NCBI GenBank assembly: GCA_016125455.1
Contig: WGLS01000001.1
Span: 620,001-684,000 of the forward strand
From: Alphaproteobacteria bacterium
GTDB taxonomy: Bacteria; Pseudomonadota; Alphaproteobacteria; Caulobacterales; Parvularculaceae
Direction of reading: 5' to 3'
DNA length: 64,000 bases
The notes beneath the pieces are model-generated. The model had not been told where the DNA came from, searched no databases, and saw nothing but the letters and a program-made list of their open reading frames with translations. Positions within the stretch are counted from its first letter, which is position 1. Each line of letters opens with the position of its first letter. The position numbers and the translations under genes were made by a program. Of this stretch, positions 8,402-18,174 are shown piece after piece.

Positions 8402-11115
8402 CAGAACTTCTCCAGAAGTCTCTCAAGATACCGTATTTCTTCGTCCGTAGCCTCGCCGGTCGACAAGCGCCGCCAGATGCGTTTCAGAAGTTCCCTTGCG
8501 CGTTCCTCGTCGGTCGCGCCAGGCACGTCGACGCCGTCGCCATTGCCATAGGCCTCGCCGATGGGACGACCCAACGGGTCAAATTGCTGGGCCGTGCGGC
8601 CTTCGCTCGCGCCGGCGCCTTCCTCTCCGCCCTGACGCATTTCGGCTTCGGCGAGGGCGCCAGCGCCGTTGCGCAGCTGGGCGATCGCCCGATCCATTGC
8701 ATCGCCTGCCGCATCCAGACCGCCCGATCGCAACGACTCTTGCGCATCGCGCATTTCGTCGAGGGCGCCTTCCAGCGCGCTGCGGGCGTTGTCCGCCGCT
8801 GGCGAGCCCGGTTGCCGGTTCAATTCGGACAGCATACGGCGCAGGTCTTCTTCGAGCGCGCGCTGAGCGTCAGCGAGATCTTCCTGCGGGTCGAAGGTCT
8901 CCGGCGCGTCGCGTCCGAGGTCAGGCGCGCCGCCGCCAAGGCCGCGCAGCGGATCCTGCGTGAAACCCGGAGCGCCAAACCTTCCGCTCCCAAACAAATC
9001 TTGCCCTGGACCGTCGCTCTGGCCGCCATCGCCGCCGCCAAGGGCGCGCCTGCGTTCAAATGTTTCGTCTGCAAGGCTGCGTTGCCGGCCGATCAGGTCA
9101 GCGGCTTCGCCCGCCCCGCCCTGGCCGCCCTGACCTTGGCCCTGACCCTGACCTTGCCCTTGGCCTTGACCCTGACCCGCGCCAGAGACCTGAAGATTCT
9201 CGAGAATGCTCTGGAGCTGGTTCAGCGCCTGTTGCGCTGCGCCGGTGGCGCCTGATTGGCCGAGATTGCGAATTGAATCGAGGAGCTCATCAAGATCGCT
9301 CATCTCCATTCGCTCGCCTTGCGGCCCGTTCGACGCTTCTGCGGCCGCAGCAGGCGATTGCGCGAGCGCCTGGAGGTAGGCCTGCATCGCCTGGCGAAGG
9401 TTCTCCGTAAGCTTTGAAATTTCGTTGGCATCGGCGCCATTGGCGAGCGCCTCGCGCAGCGCTTTCTGGGCGGCTTCGAGCGCCGCCCGCGCGTCGGCGA
9501 CATCCTGATCCTCAAGTTGAAGCGCTAGGGGCCACAACGCTTCGACCGTCTCGTCAACGTCCTTTGGACCATCCCCGTCTCCCATAACGCGCCACAGCGC
9601 CGTCCGCATCAGGAGGTACTCGGCGGCGCGATCGAAAAACCGGTCAGGTCCCAGCGTCAGGCCGTTAAAGGCGATCTGCGCCCGGCGCCACTCTTGCGGT
9701 GCCAGCGCAAGGTTTTGCCGCTGCTCTAAGACGGATCGCGCCAGAGGGTTCGTGAACGGACGTTGCGGTAAATCGAGGCGAAAGGCGTCGCTGCGCCCCT
9801 TCTGCCCGGCGCCGTCAACGACGACAATCGAAGCGTCAACGACAAGGCCAGCCCAGGGGTCGGCAAGCAGGTCAAGGTCTGCGCGGCGCGCGCCCGTCGC
9901 GCCGCGGAAACCACTAAGCGGCACAAGCTTGACGGCGTCCGGGTCCGGCGCGACGGCGTCGCGTCCGCGTTCGACGTCCGCCGCCGGGCGCAATTCCACG
10001 AAAGCATCTTCGACGCCGTAGTCATCGGAGATGAATACAGAAAGGACGATGACGCCATTTTCGGCAATCGCCGGGTCCGACGTCAAATGCGCCGTCGGCG
10101 CTACGTCCGGCGTTGCGTCGATCGGCCAACGGCCGACGAGGCCGCCGGCGCGCACGCGCAGAACTCCATCGCCGTCAATCCTCACTTCCCTGCGATTGAT
10201 GGAGGCGCCCGACGCATCGGGAGCCACGACTTCGCCATCCTCAAAGAGCATCTCGACCCGCACGGCGCCGCCGGCCGCGACTTGTGTCGGCGCTTGAATG
10301 ATCAGGCGCGAGCCCACCGGCGTCGCAATCCGATCGCGATTGCCCGCGATCCCGTCGTTTGGCCCCATCAGGTATGTTGGCGGCCTAGCCACATAGGCAG
10401 GCGGCTCGATCCACATGTCGATCAGGCCAGCTTCCCGGAGCGACGGGTCCGTTGGCGAAAAAGCGCCGGCAAGGCGGGCGTTCCAGTCGTCTCCCGCGAG
10501 GACCAGCGCGATGCCGAGCATCGCCGGAAGAGCGTATCTGAGCCCAAGCGGGTCGCAGCGATCGAAGTCCGGACGCCGCGACTTGAGCCGCGCCTTTCTT
10601 GCCTCCTCCCGCATCCGATCTTCGTGGACGGCCCAGAGCGGATTATCTTTCTCGCCAAAAGCCGCGTCACTGAAGAATACAACTGCATCGTGGCGGACTG
10701 CGCCGTCTCTCTCAAGGCGTCGCAAGACATTGAGGCGGCTCGGCCAGATCGGTCCGGGCGATCGTTTTGTCGCCCAGTAACCCAGGCCCGCAGTCGCCGC
10801 CGCCGTTGCAAATAGGGCGGCAGCATGGACGAACGCGGGCGCCACTCGCCACGCGCCAGCAAGGCTCAGAAACAAAAGGCAGAGAATTGGGGCGGCCACT
10901 ACCAGCGCCACAGGGGCGCCGCGTTCCCATAATATCGACAAACGGGCGAGCCCGGGCTTGGCGCCGAGAGAAAGGACTGGCTCAGGCGGACGTGCTGATT
11001 CCAGCTCAGCGGGCGAGAGGATGTCCAGTTCGCGCCCGGTCGCGGTCGAGTCGCCGCCGCCGCGGTCAACTGGCGGACGGTCGAATGGTGAATGCTTGTT
11101 TTGCTCGCTCGTCAT
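8401..11115 (-). CDS. DUF4175 / TIGR02302-family membrane protein
   Basis: 904-aa alphaproteobacterial protein of unknown function. Three hydrophobic segments lie in the first 210 residues (about 64-88, 90-112 and 192-208), followed by a beta-rich middle and a long Gln/Glu/Ala-rich helical region. An eight-fold Gly-Gln repeat followed by GGQGG interrupts the helical part. Large DUF4175 proteins of this type usually lie near lysA/argH, as here. It is likely an inner-membrane protein with a periplasmic or cytoplasmic coiled-coil tail. Its stop overlaps the start of the interrupted hydrolase. Confidence 0.85.
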   Translation of the reverse strand: MTSEQNKHSPFDRPPVDRGGGDSTATGRELDILSPAELESARPPEPVLSLGAKPGLARLSILWERGAPVALVVAAPILCLLFLSLAGAWRVAPAFVHAAALFATAAATAGLGYWATKRSPGPIWPSRLNVLRRLERDGAVRHDAVVFFSDAAFGEKDNPLWAVHEDRMREEARKARLKSRRPDFDRCDPLGLRYALPAMLGIALVLAGDDWNARLAGAFSPTDPSLREAGLIDMWIEPPAYVARPPTYLMGPNDGIAGNRDRIATPVGSRLIIQAPTQVAAGGAVRVEMLFEDGEVVAPDASGASINRREVRIDGDGVLRVRAGGLVGRWPIDATPDVAPTAHLTSDPAIAENGVIVLSVFISDDYGVEDAFVELRPAADVERGRDAVAPDPDAVKLVPLSGFRGATGARRADLDLLADPWAGLVVDASIVVVDGAGQKGRSDAFRLDLPQRPFTNPLARSVLEQRQNLALAPQEWRRAQIAFNGLTLGPDRFFDRAAEYLLMRTALWRVMGDGDGPKDVDETVEALWPLALQLEDQDVADARAALEAAQKALREALANGADANEISKLTENLRQAMQAYLQALAQSPAAAAEASNGPQGERMEMSDLDELLDSIRNLGQSGATGAAQQALNQLQSILENLQVSGAGQGQGQGQGQGQGQGQGGQGGAGEAADLIGRQRSLADETFERRRALGGGDGGQSDGPGQDLFGSGRFGAPGFTQDPLRGLGGGAPDLGRDAPETFDPQEDLADAQRALEEDLRRMLSELNRQPGSPAADNARSALEGALDEMRDAQESLRSGGLDAAGDAMDRAIAQLRNGAGALAEAEMRQGGEEGAGASEGRTAQQFDPLGRPIGEAYGNGDGVDVPGATDEERARELLKRIWRRLSTGEATDEEIRYLERLLEKF
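9128..9182 (-). repeat. hexanucleotide (Gly-Gln) tandem repeat in the DUF4175 gene
   Basis: A run of 6-bp units (plus-strand ccctga/ccttgg/ccttga variants) encodes eight consecutive Gly-Gln pairs. The unit length is a multiple of three, so copy-number change would preserve the frame. Confidence 0.8.
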
Positions 11116-11271
11116 GGTTCTTGCAGTCTAGGACGTCGGGGCCGTCGCCGTCGACGATAATGCGACGACTGTCGCGGCTCGCCGGACGAAGCGACGCAGA
11201 TCGTTCGCAATGCCGATGGACGCGGAAATGCGTTCGCAAAGGGTAACTTTTTCGCTTCGCTAGCCGGGTTC

Positions 11272-11646
11272 ATGGTTTTCCTGATTTCACGACACCGCCG
11301 CCGACGCCTGATCGATGCCGCGGCGGCGGCGCGCGATCATCGCGCTGGCGTCGGGGCGGCGATTGCGCTGGTCGTTTTTTACAATTTCGTTGGCGTTACG
11401 GACGTCTTCTCAACCTGGCTGGCGCTGTCGAGGGGCCTTGGCGAGGAAGCCAATCCAATCCTGCGCGCGATGATGGAGGCCTTCGGGCCAGGCTGGATTG
11501 CCGGAAAATTCGCCCTTCAGGCGATTGTTAGCGGAATGGTGCTGTGGTTTCCGCATCCGATCGTCTGTGGCCTTTTCGGCGCGGCGGTTGCGGCGAACGC
11601 CGTGATCGTCGCCAACAATTTCCTTATCGCCTACGGCCTGAACTGA
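11272..11646 (+). CDS. small membrane protein, DUF5658-like
   Basis: 124-aa predicted membrane protein with about three hydrophobic helices. The pattern TDVFSTWLALSRGLGEEANP, an Asp/Thr in a helix followed by EANP, is typical of DUF5658-like proteins, whose function is unknown. It starts with a basic cytoplasmic segment (RHRRRRL). It is transcribed divergently from the DUF4175 gene across a 156-bp gap and convergently with lysA. Confidence 0.75.
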   Translation: MVFLISRHRRRRLIDAAAAARDHRAGVGAAIALVVFYNFVGVTDVFSTWLALSRGLGEEANPILRAMMEAFGPGWIAGKFALQAIVSGMVLWFPHPIVCGLFGAAVAANAVIVANNFLIAYGLN

Positions 11647-11655
11647 CTTGGCCAC

Positions 11656-12942
11656 TCAACCGGACGTTGCTGACCAGGGCGGCGCGCTTTCGAGGGCAAT
11701 CATCTCCTCGAAAGTCGGGCGCCGACGGACAACGTGGAACGCGCCGCCGCTGACAAGCACCTCCGGCGCAAGGGGCCGGGTATTGTATTGCGATGCCTGA
11801 ACCGCGCCGTAGGCGCCCGCCGACATGAGCGCGAACAGGTCGCCTTCCGCCATTTCGGGCAACTCCCGCGCCTTTGCAAACCTGTCGCTCGTCTCGCACA
11901 CCGGTCCAACCACGTCATACTGGCCATACCGGGCTTCCGGCGACGGCGCGCGGACCGGCTTGATGTCGTGAAACGCGTCATACAGCGCCGGGCGGATGAG
12001 ATCGTTCATGGCTGCATCGACAATCAGAAACGTTCGCTCCTCGCCTTGCTTCACATATATCGCGCGGGTCAGCAGGATGCCGGCATTGCCGGCGATCATC
12101 CGGCCGGGTTCGAAAATCAGCCGGACATTCAGGGGTTCAGCGATTGCACGAATGAGCGCCGCATAGTCGCCGGGACCTGGCGGCGTGCCTTCGCCCTCGC
12201 TGCGTCCATCATAGGAAATTCCGAGGCCGCCGCCGAGGTCGATGCGCTCAATGGTATGGCCATCTGTCCTAAGGTCGCCAACAAGACCAGCGACCTTGCG
12301 GAAGGCGCGTTCGAACGGCGCGAGCTCGGTGATTTGCGAGCCGATGTGGACGTCGACGCCAACGATGTCGATTCCATCTAGCGACGCAGCCCGCGCATAG
12401 GCTGAACGGGCGGAGCTCCATGCGATCCCGAACTTGTCCTCCGCCTTGCCGGTCGAGATCTTGGCGTGGCCGCCAGCGGCGACATCCGGATTGACCCGAA
12501 AGGCGACAGGCGCGCGCCTCCCGAGGGACACCGCGACCCGACTGAGGGCTGCGGCTTCGTTTTCTGACTCGACGTTGAACTGGCTGACGTCCTGTTCGAG
12601 GGCGAATTGAAGCTCCGCGTCAGTCTTGCCGACGCCGGAGAATACGATCCTCGAGCCCGGAATGCCTGCCGCACGCGCGCGTTTCAACTCGCCGCCGGAC
12701 ACGACATCCGCGCCCATTCCTTCGCTTGCAAGCACCCTCAGAACGGAAAGGTTTGAGTTCGCCTTGACCGAAAAGGCGGCGAGGGCGTCAAGGCCTGCGA
12801 ACGCGTCCTGAAAAACCCGCGCATGGCGGCGCAGCGTCGCTTCTGAATAGACGTAGACAGGCGTGCCGACCGCCTCGGCGATCGAGGCGCAAGTGACGTC
12901 TTCGGCGAACATTTCTCCATTCCGATAGCTGAAGTGGTGCAT
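11656..12942 (-). CDS. lysA: diaminopimelate decarboxylase
   Basis: PLP enzyme converting meso-diaminopimelate to lysine, the last step of the pathway. It is a fold-type III TIM barrel with K60 in AAFSVKANSN as the PLP lysine. Other family marks are HIGSQI, GGGLGISY, the phosphate-binding EPGR, and GPVCETSD near the C-terminus. Length is 428 aa, normal. It is the last gene of the argH-lptM-lysA series on the minus strand, 233 bp after the lipoprotein gene. Confidence 0.96.
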   Translation of the reverse strand: MHHFSYRNGEMFAEDVTCASIAEAVGTPVYVYSEATLRRHARVFQDAFAGLDALAAFSVKANSNLSVLRVLASEGMGADVVSGGELKRARAAGIPGSRIVFSGVGKTDAELQFALEQDVSQFNVESENEAAALSRVAVSLGRRAPVAFRVNPDVAAGGHAKISTGKAEDKFGIAWSSARSAYARAASLDGIDIVGVDVHIGSQITELAPFERAFRKVAGLVGDLRTDGHTIERIDLGGGLGISYDGRSEGEGTPPGPGDYAALIRAIAEPLNVRLIFEPGRMIAGNAGILLTRAIYVKQGEERTFLIVDAAMNDLIRPALYDAFHDIKPVRAPSPEARYGQYDVVGPVCETSDRFAKARELPEMAEGDLFALMSAGAYGAVQASQYNTRPLAPEVLVSGGAFHVVRRRPTFEEMIALESAPPWSATSG

Positions 12943-13175
12943 TCGCCATACTCGCTCGCGCCGCGGCTGCGGCGCTTAAGTTCTGCAGGCCAGACTATTG
13001 GGCCCTGCAGTTGAGGGGAAACATAATCAGAACCGCAACTCTCGAGGCATTTTTTCTTGCTTGGCGTAGGCGCCGATCTGCTGGCAAGTGAATGACGACG
13101 CTCCGCGGCTGACCTGGCGGCAGCTGCGCTCGCGCCGCCAAAGCTAAAAGCGACTGAGCGCAAGGTCCAGCGGGC

Positions 13176-13412
13176 TCAATCCTCTTCAGGCTGATCGTCC
13201 GCTGCTTCGAGATCATCCTGGTCGGATCCGACCTGCGGCTGATTTGCCTCATAGCGTTCGTCGCTGAAGTCCTCGGCTTTTTCCTGGGCGCTTTCGCGTT
13301 CCGCCCGGGCGCGATCATCGGTGGGCGATCGCAAGCGCGCCTTCTTGCCGCACGATGAGAGGCTGGCGCTGGCGATCAGCGCCGCCGCGATCAGGACAAG
13401 CACTTTTTTCAT
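13176..13412 (-). CDS. lptM: small LptM/YifL-like lipoprotein
   Basis: 78-aa lipoprotein with a short hydrophobic leader ending in [14 protein letters not shown]. The CG-[K]-x-L-x-x-P segment after the lipidated Cys is the hallmark of the YifL family; E. coli YifL (LptM) assists LptD disulfide maturation. The tail is very acidic and predicted disordered. Its ATG overlaps the argH stop by 4 bp, so the two are coupled; an argH-yifL-lysA order is common in alphaproteobacteria. The symbol is given by family. Confidence 0.8.
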   Translation of the reverse strand: MKKVLVLIAAALIASASLSSCGKKARLRSPTDDRARAERESAQEKAEDFSDERYEANQPQVGSDQDDLEAADDQPEED

Positions 13413-14833
13413 GTCGGCATCTCCTCAAAGCGCGTCCGCCAGTCGGCGATCCGTTCCCTGACGTTCGTGGGCGACGTGGCGCCGAAGGACGTCCTTGAAC
13501 CAACCGACGCCTCGACGCTCAGGACATCATAAACGTCCTGAGTAATTTCCGGATCCACGCTCTGCAGATCGCTGAGCGCCAGCTTGTCCAGCGTCAGCCC
13601 CTTTTTTTCAGCGATCGCTACGATCCTGCCGACGATTTCATGGGCGCGGCGGAACGGCGTGCGCCTCGTCCGCACCAGCCAGTCGGCCAGATCGGTCGCG
13701 GTCGAGTAGCCAAGCGCTGCGGCGGCGCGCATCGCGTCGCGATTGACGTTCAAGTTGCGAATCATGCCGGACATTGCGGCAAGCGCAAGGGATAAGCCGT
13801 CGAAAGCGGCGAATGTCGCGGCCTTGTCCTCCTGCATGTCCTTGGCGTACGCCAGTGGCAATCCTTTCATCATGATAAGGAGCGTCGACAGTGCGCCGAC
13901 GATGCGGCCTGGCATTGCCCGACAAAGTTCCGCCGCATCCGGATTGCGTTTTTGAGGCATGATCGAGGAGCCCGTCGAAAATGCATCGGGCAATCGAACG
14001 AAGCCGAAATGCGGCGACGTCCACATGACCAGTTCTTCGGCAAGCCGCGAAAGGTGGGTGGCGCAAAGGCTCGCCGCCATCACGGCCTCGATCGCAAAAT
14101 CGCGCGACGAAACGGCATCTAGCGAATTTGCGCACGGACGGTCGAACCCGAGGGCCGCGGCTGTACGATTGCGGTCAATCGGAAACGACGTGCCGGCAAG
14201 CGCGGCCGCGCCGAGCGGGCATTCATTCATGCGCGCCGCGGCGTCGGCGAAACGGGAGCGATCGCGCTCCAGCATTTCGACATAGGCAAGCATGTGATGT
14301 CCAAACGTCACCGGCTGGGCAATCTGAAGGTGGGTGTAGCCCGGCATAACCACGTCCGCGTTCGCCTCGGCCTGATCGACGAGCGCAACCTGCAGCACGC
14401 CGATTGCGTCGGCTGCGTCGCGGCATGCGCGGCGGGTCCACATCCGGAAATCCGTCGCCACCTGATCATTCCGCGAGCGGGCCGTGTGAAGGCGCCGACC
14501 GGGCTCGCCGATCAGCTCAATCAGCCGCGCCTCGACGTTCATGTGAATGTCTTCAAGGTCGGCGGAGAACGTGAACGCGCCGGTTTCAATCTCCTGCGCG
14601 ACGCGCTCAAGTCCGTCGACGATCTCCTTGCCATCCGCCTCGGAAATCACGCCGACCGCGGCAAGCATCTCCGCATGGGCCTTTGATCCGGTTATGTCTT
14701 CTCGCCACAATCGCTTGTCGACGCTGATCGATGCGTTGATATCGCGCATGATGGCGGCGGGACCTTCGGCGAACCGGCCGCCCCACATTTGGTTTTTCGC
14801 TGCCGCGGACTTATTTGCCGTGTCGTCGCTCAA
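13409..14833 (-). CDS. argH: argininosuccinate lyase
   Basis: Cleaves argininosuccinate to arginine and fumarate. The fumarase/aspartase signature [12 protein letters not shown] is present, along with the N-terminal MWGGRF and the [12 protein letters not shown] segment. Length is 474 aa. The start is probably TTG at 14833 (LSDDTANKS...), preceded by GGGA; the only nearby ATG, at 14788, sits inside MWGGRF and would remove conserved residues. The start codon lies only 14 bp from that of divergent tlpA. Confidence 0.95.
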   Translation of the reverse strand: MSDDTANKSAAAKNQMWGGRFAEGPAAIMRDINASISVDKRLWREDITGSKAHAEMLAAVGVISEADGKEIVDGLERVAQEIETGAFTFSADLEDIHMNVEARLIELIGEPGRRLHTARSRNDQVATDFRMWTRRACRDAADAIGVLQVALVDQAEANADVVMPGYTHLQIAQPVTFGHHMLAYVEMLERDRSRFADAAARMNECPLGAAALAGTSFPIDRNRTAAALGFDRPCANSLDAVSSRDFAIEAVMAASLCATHLSRLAEELVMWTSPHFGFVRLPDAFSTGSSIMPQKRNPDAAELCRAMPGRIVGALSTLLIMMKGLPLAYAKDMQEDKAATFAAFDGLSLALAAMSGMIRNLNVNRDAMRAAAALGYSTATDLADWLVRTRRTPFRRAHEIVGRIVAIAEKKGLTLDKLALSDLQSVDPEITQDVYDVLSVEASVGSRTSFGATSPTNVRERIADWRTRFEEMPT

Positions 14834-14847
14834 TGGGGTCGATCCCG

Positions 14848-15510
14848 ATGAAAATGTCGCTGCTCAAAACGCTGATGACGCCGCGTATGTTGCTGATCAT
14901 CTGGGGCGCGGTCGGCGCCATCATCGTCCTGTACGTGATGACCGCCGCCGGCGTCCAGCTTTCGGACCGCCCGCGCGCCGCCGCCGATGCCGCATCGTCC
15001 ACTAGGCCGCTTCGGGATCCGCGACTAATAACGGGCGAAATGGCCGATTTCGCGTACGCCTTCACCCAACGGACTGCGCCCGCGGCCGTATTCAATGACG
15101 ACGAAACTGGTGCGCCGACGCGCCTGACGGACTTTGAGGGCAAGGCGGTGGTCGTGAACTTCTGGGCGACCTGGTGCGCGCCTTGCCGTGTCGAATTGCC
15201 TTCTCTCGATGCGCTTGCTGCGCGCCTTGAGGGCGAAGACGTGGAGGTCCTGCTTGTCGCCGCCGACCCTCGCGGCCGCAATGCCGCGGAAACCATGCTG
15301 GCCGACCTTGGCGTACGTCACGCCACGTCGCTGATCGACCAGAAACTCCAGCTTGTCTCGGCGATCGGCGGCCCGGCGGCCCTGCCAATCACGATTATCT
15401 ACGACCGCAATGGCGTGGAAGTTGGCCGTCTCGTAGGCGAAGCGGACTGGGCGTCGCCGGAGGCCGAGGCGCTGGTGCGGCGGGCAATGGCGCAAGGTAC
15501 GAGCGGTTAG
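14848..15510 (+). CDS. TlpA-like membrane-anchored thioredoxin
   Basis: 220-aa protein with an N-terminal membrane anchor (about residues 13-33) and a periplasmic thioredoxin domain. The active site is W-C110-A-P-C113, in the context [12 protein letters not shown] typical of TlpA/ResA reductases. A cis-Pro segment (PAALPITI) is present. It probably reduces periplasmic disulfides, for example during cytochrome c maturation, though no ccm genes are in view. ATG 14833 is an alternative start overlapping argH's start codon. Confidence 0.9.
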   Translation: MKMSLLKTLMTPRMLLIIWGAVGAIIVLYVMTAAGVQLSDRPRAAADAASSTRPLRDPRLITGEMADFAYAFTQRTAPAAVFNDDETGAPTRLTDFEGKAVVVNFWATWCAPCRVELPSLDALAARLEGEDVEVLLVAADPRGRNAAETMLADLGVRHATSLIDQKLQLVSAIGGPAALPITIIYDRNGVEVGRLVGEADWASPEAEALVRRAMAQGTSG

Positions 15511-15605
15511 GCGAGGGTTTTCGGCCGTGAATGGCCTTGAAGAGGTCTGCTTTCGGCGCGAAGACGTTGGGCGATGAATTCGTTCCTGTCTTGAAGGTGG
15601 ATCTT

Positions 15606-17390
15606 ATGCGCCGGAATTCTCCCATTTGCCGCCATCGGGGACGAGGCGGTGCGGCGGCTGCGCGGACGGCGTTGCTGACAGCGGCTCTCGTGCTTGGCGG
15701 CTGTGGAGGGGGGGAGGACGCGCCGCAAACGCGCGTCGCGGCGACGGCAAGATCGGCCGCCGCCGCGCCGTCCGAGCCATCGCCTCTCGATCTTGAATTC
15801 CGGCTTGCGAATGCGGCGCCGATTGACGTCGACAGACTGTTTGCGTTGTTGCCTGTGGAAATGCGTCCGACCTTCGCCGGGACGTCCTTCGACGCGGAGT
15901 CGGGCGCTACAGTCCTCACTGGCGTGGCTTTTCCGGCGGCGCGATTCAAGGGCGACGGCGCGGTCGAATACGATGTGGAGTTCGACGGGCTGCGGGTCGA
16001 CCGGATGGAGCTCTACGGCGTCGACGTTGAAGCGCTCGATGCGGTCATTGACGGCGAACCGGCGATGCATTCGCCGATGCGGCGGGTCCTCACGAAGGCT
16101 CGCCTTTTTGGCGTGCGCGGTCCGAAGATCGATGATGGCGAAATGCGCGATGGCGATGGCGAGCCGATTGTCGATGCCGTGGTCGGCGCGATCGAAATCG
16201 CCGGCCTGTCGGCGCGTGAGGGCGGTCTGCCGCCTTTGCCGTCAAACGTGGATGCGGAAGGCGCGGGACTAGCGCGCCTGATGTACGCATTCGCCCTTGA
16301 TGGACTGTTCTTCAAGGATGTCGCATTTGCCGCGCGCGAAACGACGGCGGCCGGCCTGCCTGTCAAGGAAATGACGATGCCCGACATCCGGCTCGTCGGC
16401 CTCCAGGGCGGCCGGCTTGACGCGCTCGTCGTCAATGGCTTCCTGTCCATTACGCGCGACGCCGAGCGTCCTGAGATCGGGTCCGGATTGTTCGGGCCAG
16501 TCGCTGAAGCGCTGTCTTCGCCGTTTGAAGACGCGATATCGCCAAGCGAAAGCCGCACGTCGATCGACCTGATCGAGTGGCGGGGCGCGGATGCCTCGCA
16601 ACTACTTCCGTTCACGCTTCGCGGCGAAACGCCGCCGACCAGCGAGCGCAACCTGATCGATCTCGGTGCAATCAGCATGCGGAATTCAAGGACTTATATT
16701 GACGGCCGCCTGTTCGCCTCGACGCCGACGGCGGAAGTCTCCGAAATGAAATTCGCCTGGTTGGCGCCCTCGAAGATAAGGGCGCGGGCAAATGACATTT
16801 TCTATGATTTCACCGCTCTTTTCGACCCTGTTGCGGACAGTGAATCCATTGAATTTCTCGAAGAGCTTGCCCTTGACGGCGTCGAGGCCCAGGCAAGCCT
16901 TGGTTTTGACTGGGATCCGGATCGCGGCGCCGCGCACCTTGATGCATCGTCGGTCGCAAAAGGATTCGCATCAACCACGGCGGTTGTCGATCTCACGGAC
17001 ATGCGCCTCGCTGATGTCGACCGGATGTCCCTCGTTCGCGGATCCGATGCGGTATTCGATCTGGCGGCGCTGTCAGGCCTCGACGTGACAATCACTGACG
17101 AAGCCGCTCTTGACGCCATCTTCGGCCTTATGGCGATCGATGGGGGCGCCGGCGCCAAGACAACGCGCGGCGCTGTTACCGCGTTGCTGCGGTTCGTCGG
17201 GATGCAAGTCGGCTTCATGGAGCCGCGCTACGCCGACTATGTCGACGCCGTCGCGGATTTCATGCAGCAGGGCGGCGTACTGAAGATTGTAGCAAGTCCT
17301 GAAAATCCTGTGCCATTCGCCGAGCTGGAAGCGCTGGAGGGCGCCGAAGCTGTCAATCGTCTCGACCTGACGATCGATCACGAGGACTGA
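15606..17390 (+). CDS. large lipoprotein of unknown function
   Basis: 594-aa predicted lipoprotein. The leader has a basic n-region, then TALLTAALVLGGC with C33 as the lipidation site. ATG 15606 has AGGTGG upstream, so I prefer it to an earlier in-frame ATG at 15531. The mature protein is acidic, Asp-rich and repetitive in style: several segments read as beta-type units with the pattern 'alsgL.l......l....l..i', as in self-repeating periplasmic proteins. I recognise no domain. It is followed 14 bp later by a convergent ParA-like gene. Confidence 0.8.
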   Translation: MRRNSPICRHRGRGGAAAARTALLTAALVLGGCGGGEDAPQTRVAATARSAAAAPSEPSPLDLEFRLANAAPIDVDRLFALLPVEMRPTFAGTSFDAESGATVLTGVAFPAARFKGDGAVEYDVEFDGLRVDRMELYGVDVEALDAVIDGEPAMHSPMRRVLTKARLFGVRGPKIDDGEMRDGDGEPIVDAVVGAIEIAGLSAREGGLPPLPSNVDAEGAGLARLMYAFALDGLFFKDVAFAARETTAAGLPVKEMTMPDIRLVGLQGGRLDALVVNGFLSITRDAERPEIGSGLFGPVAEALSSPFEDAISPSESRTSIDLIEWRGADASQLLPFTLRGETPPTSERNLIDLGAISMRNSRTYIDGRLFASTPTAEVSEMKFAWLAPSKIRARANDIFYDFTALFDPVADSESIEFLEELALDGVEAQASLGFDWDPDRGAAHLDASSVAKGFASTTAVVDLTDMRLADVDRMSLVRGSDAVFDLAALSGLDVTITDEAALDAIFGLMAIDGGAGAKTTRGAVTALLRFVGMQVGFMEPRYADYVDAVADFMQQGGVLKIVASPENPVPFAELEALEGAEAVNRLDLTIDHED

Positions 17391-17404
17391 ACCTGTGTCG
17401 CTGA

Positions 17405-18049
17405 TCAGGCGGCCGCGCGGGCGGTCTTGGCGCGTCGGCAAATTTCGTCCGTCAACGCGATGATCTCCGCGGCGGCTTTGCCTGATCGTTCCGATTCCAC
17501 GACGCCAAGGCCGTCTGCGATGCTCTCAGCGAAGGCTGCCCGTGAACCAAGCTCGACGCTCGCCGTCGGCAGGCCTTGCCGGCGAATTTCCGATCGAATG
17601 CGATCAGCGACCCGCGCCCTTGGCGGGGCGCGATTGATGACAAACAAGGCGTCGACTCGAGCGCGGCCGATTGCTTTCGCTGTCGGCAGACTCGCGTCCA
17701 GATCCAGCGGAGTCAGTTGCAGCGGCGCGATGACAAGGTCCGCGAGACCGATGGCGCGCGTGACGCCTGGCTCGACGCTCGGCGGCGTGTCGATAATCAC
17801 GATATCGGCTGCGCGTGACCGCCGAACGCTTGATCCGACGGCGTAGCCGTTTGAAGTTTCGATATCGAAATCGAGTTCGCCATAGCGGCGCTTCCGGGTC
17901 TCAGCCCATCGAGTGAAGCTGCGCTGGTCGTCCATATCCACGGCGCCCACGGCGAGGCCGCGGGCGATCAGGCAGGCCGTCAACTGACAGCAAAGGGTCG
18001 TCTTGCCGGCGCCGCCCTTTCGTTGCGCGACTGTGATCGTGAACGGCAT
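17405..18049 (-). CDS. ParA/MinD-family ATPase, orphan
   Basis: 214-aa P-loop ATPase. The deviant Walker A motif is KGGAGKTT (residues 11-18), and a Walker B-like segment IVIIDTPPS follows, both typical of ParA/Soj ATPases. There is no parB next to it and it is much shorter than chromosomal ParA or MipZ, so it is more like the small stand-alone ParA-like proteins. ATG 18049 is preceded by AAGGA. It could act in positioning of a protein complex; the partner is unknown. Confidence 0.85.
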   Translation of the reverse strand: MPFTITVAQRKGGAGKTTLCCQLTACLIARGLAVGAVDMDDQRSFTRWAETRKRRYGELDFDIETSNGYAVGSSVRRSRAADIVIIDTPPSVEPGVTRAIGLADLVIAPLQLTPLDLDASLPTAKAIGRARVDALFVINRAPPRARVADRIRSEIRRQGLPTASVELGSRAAFAESIADGLGVVESERSGKAAAEIIALTDEICRRAKTARAAA

Positions 18050-18174
18050 GGGTGGTGATCCTTGGTGCGCCCAGTGACTTGCGCGAATGCGGTCGCTGAA
18101 ATCCTCAAGAATCAGAATCGGCGGATTCGCGTCAAACAAGAATGGCGCAACGCATGCGCCGCCGGTCGTCGGCC

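Noticed and set aside
8278-11246. Long plus-strand open frames opposite the DUF4175 gene
   Set aside because: Shadow frames of the real minus-strand gene; Arg-rich and without domains.
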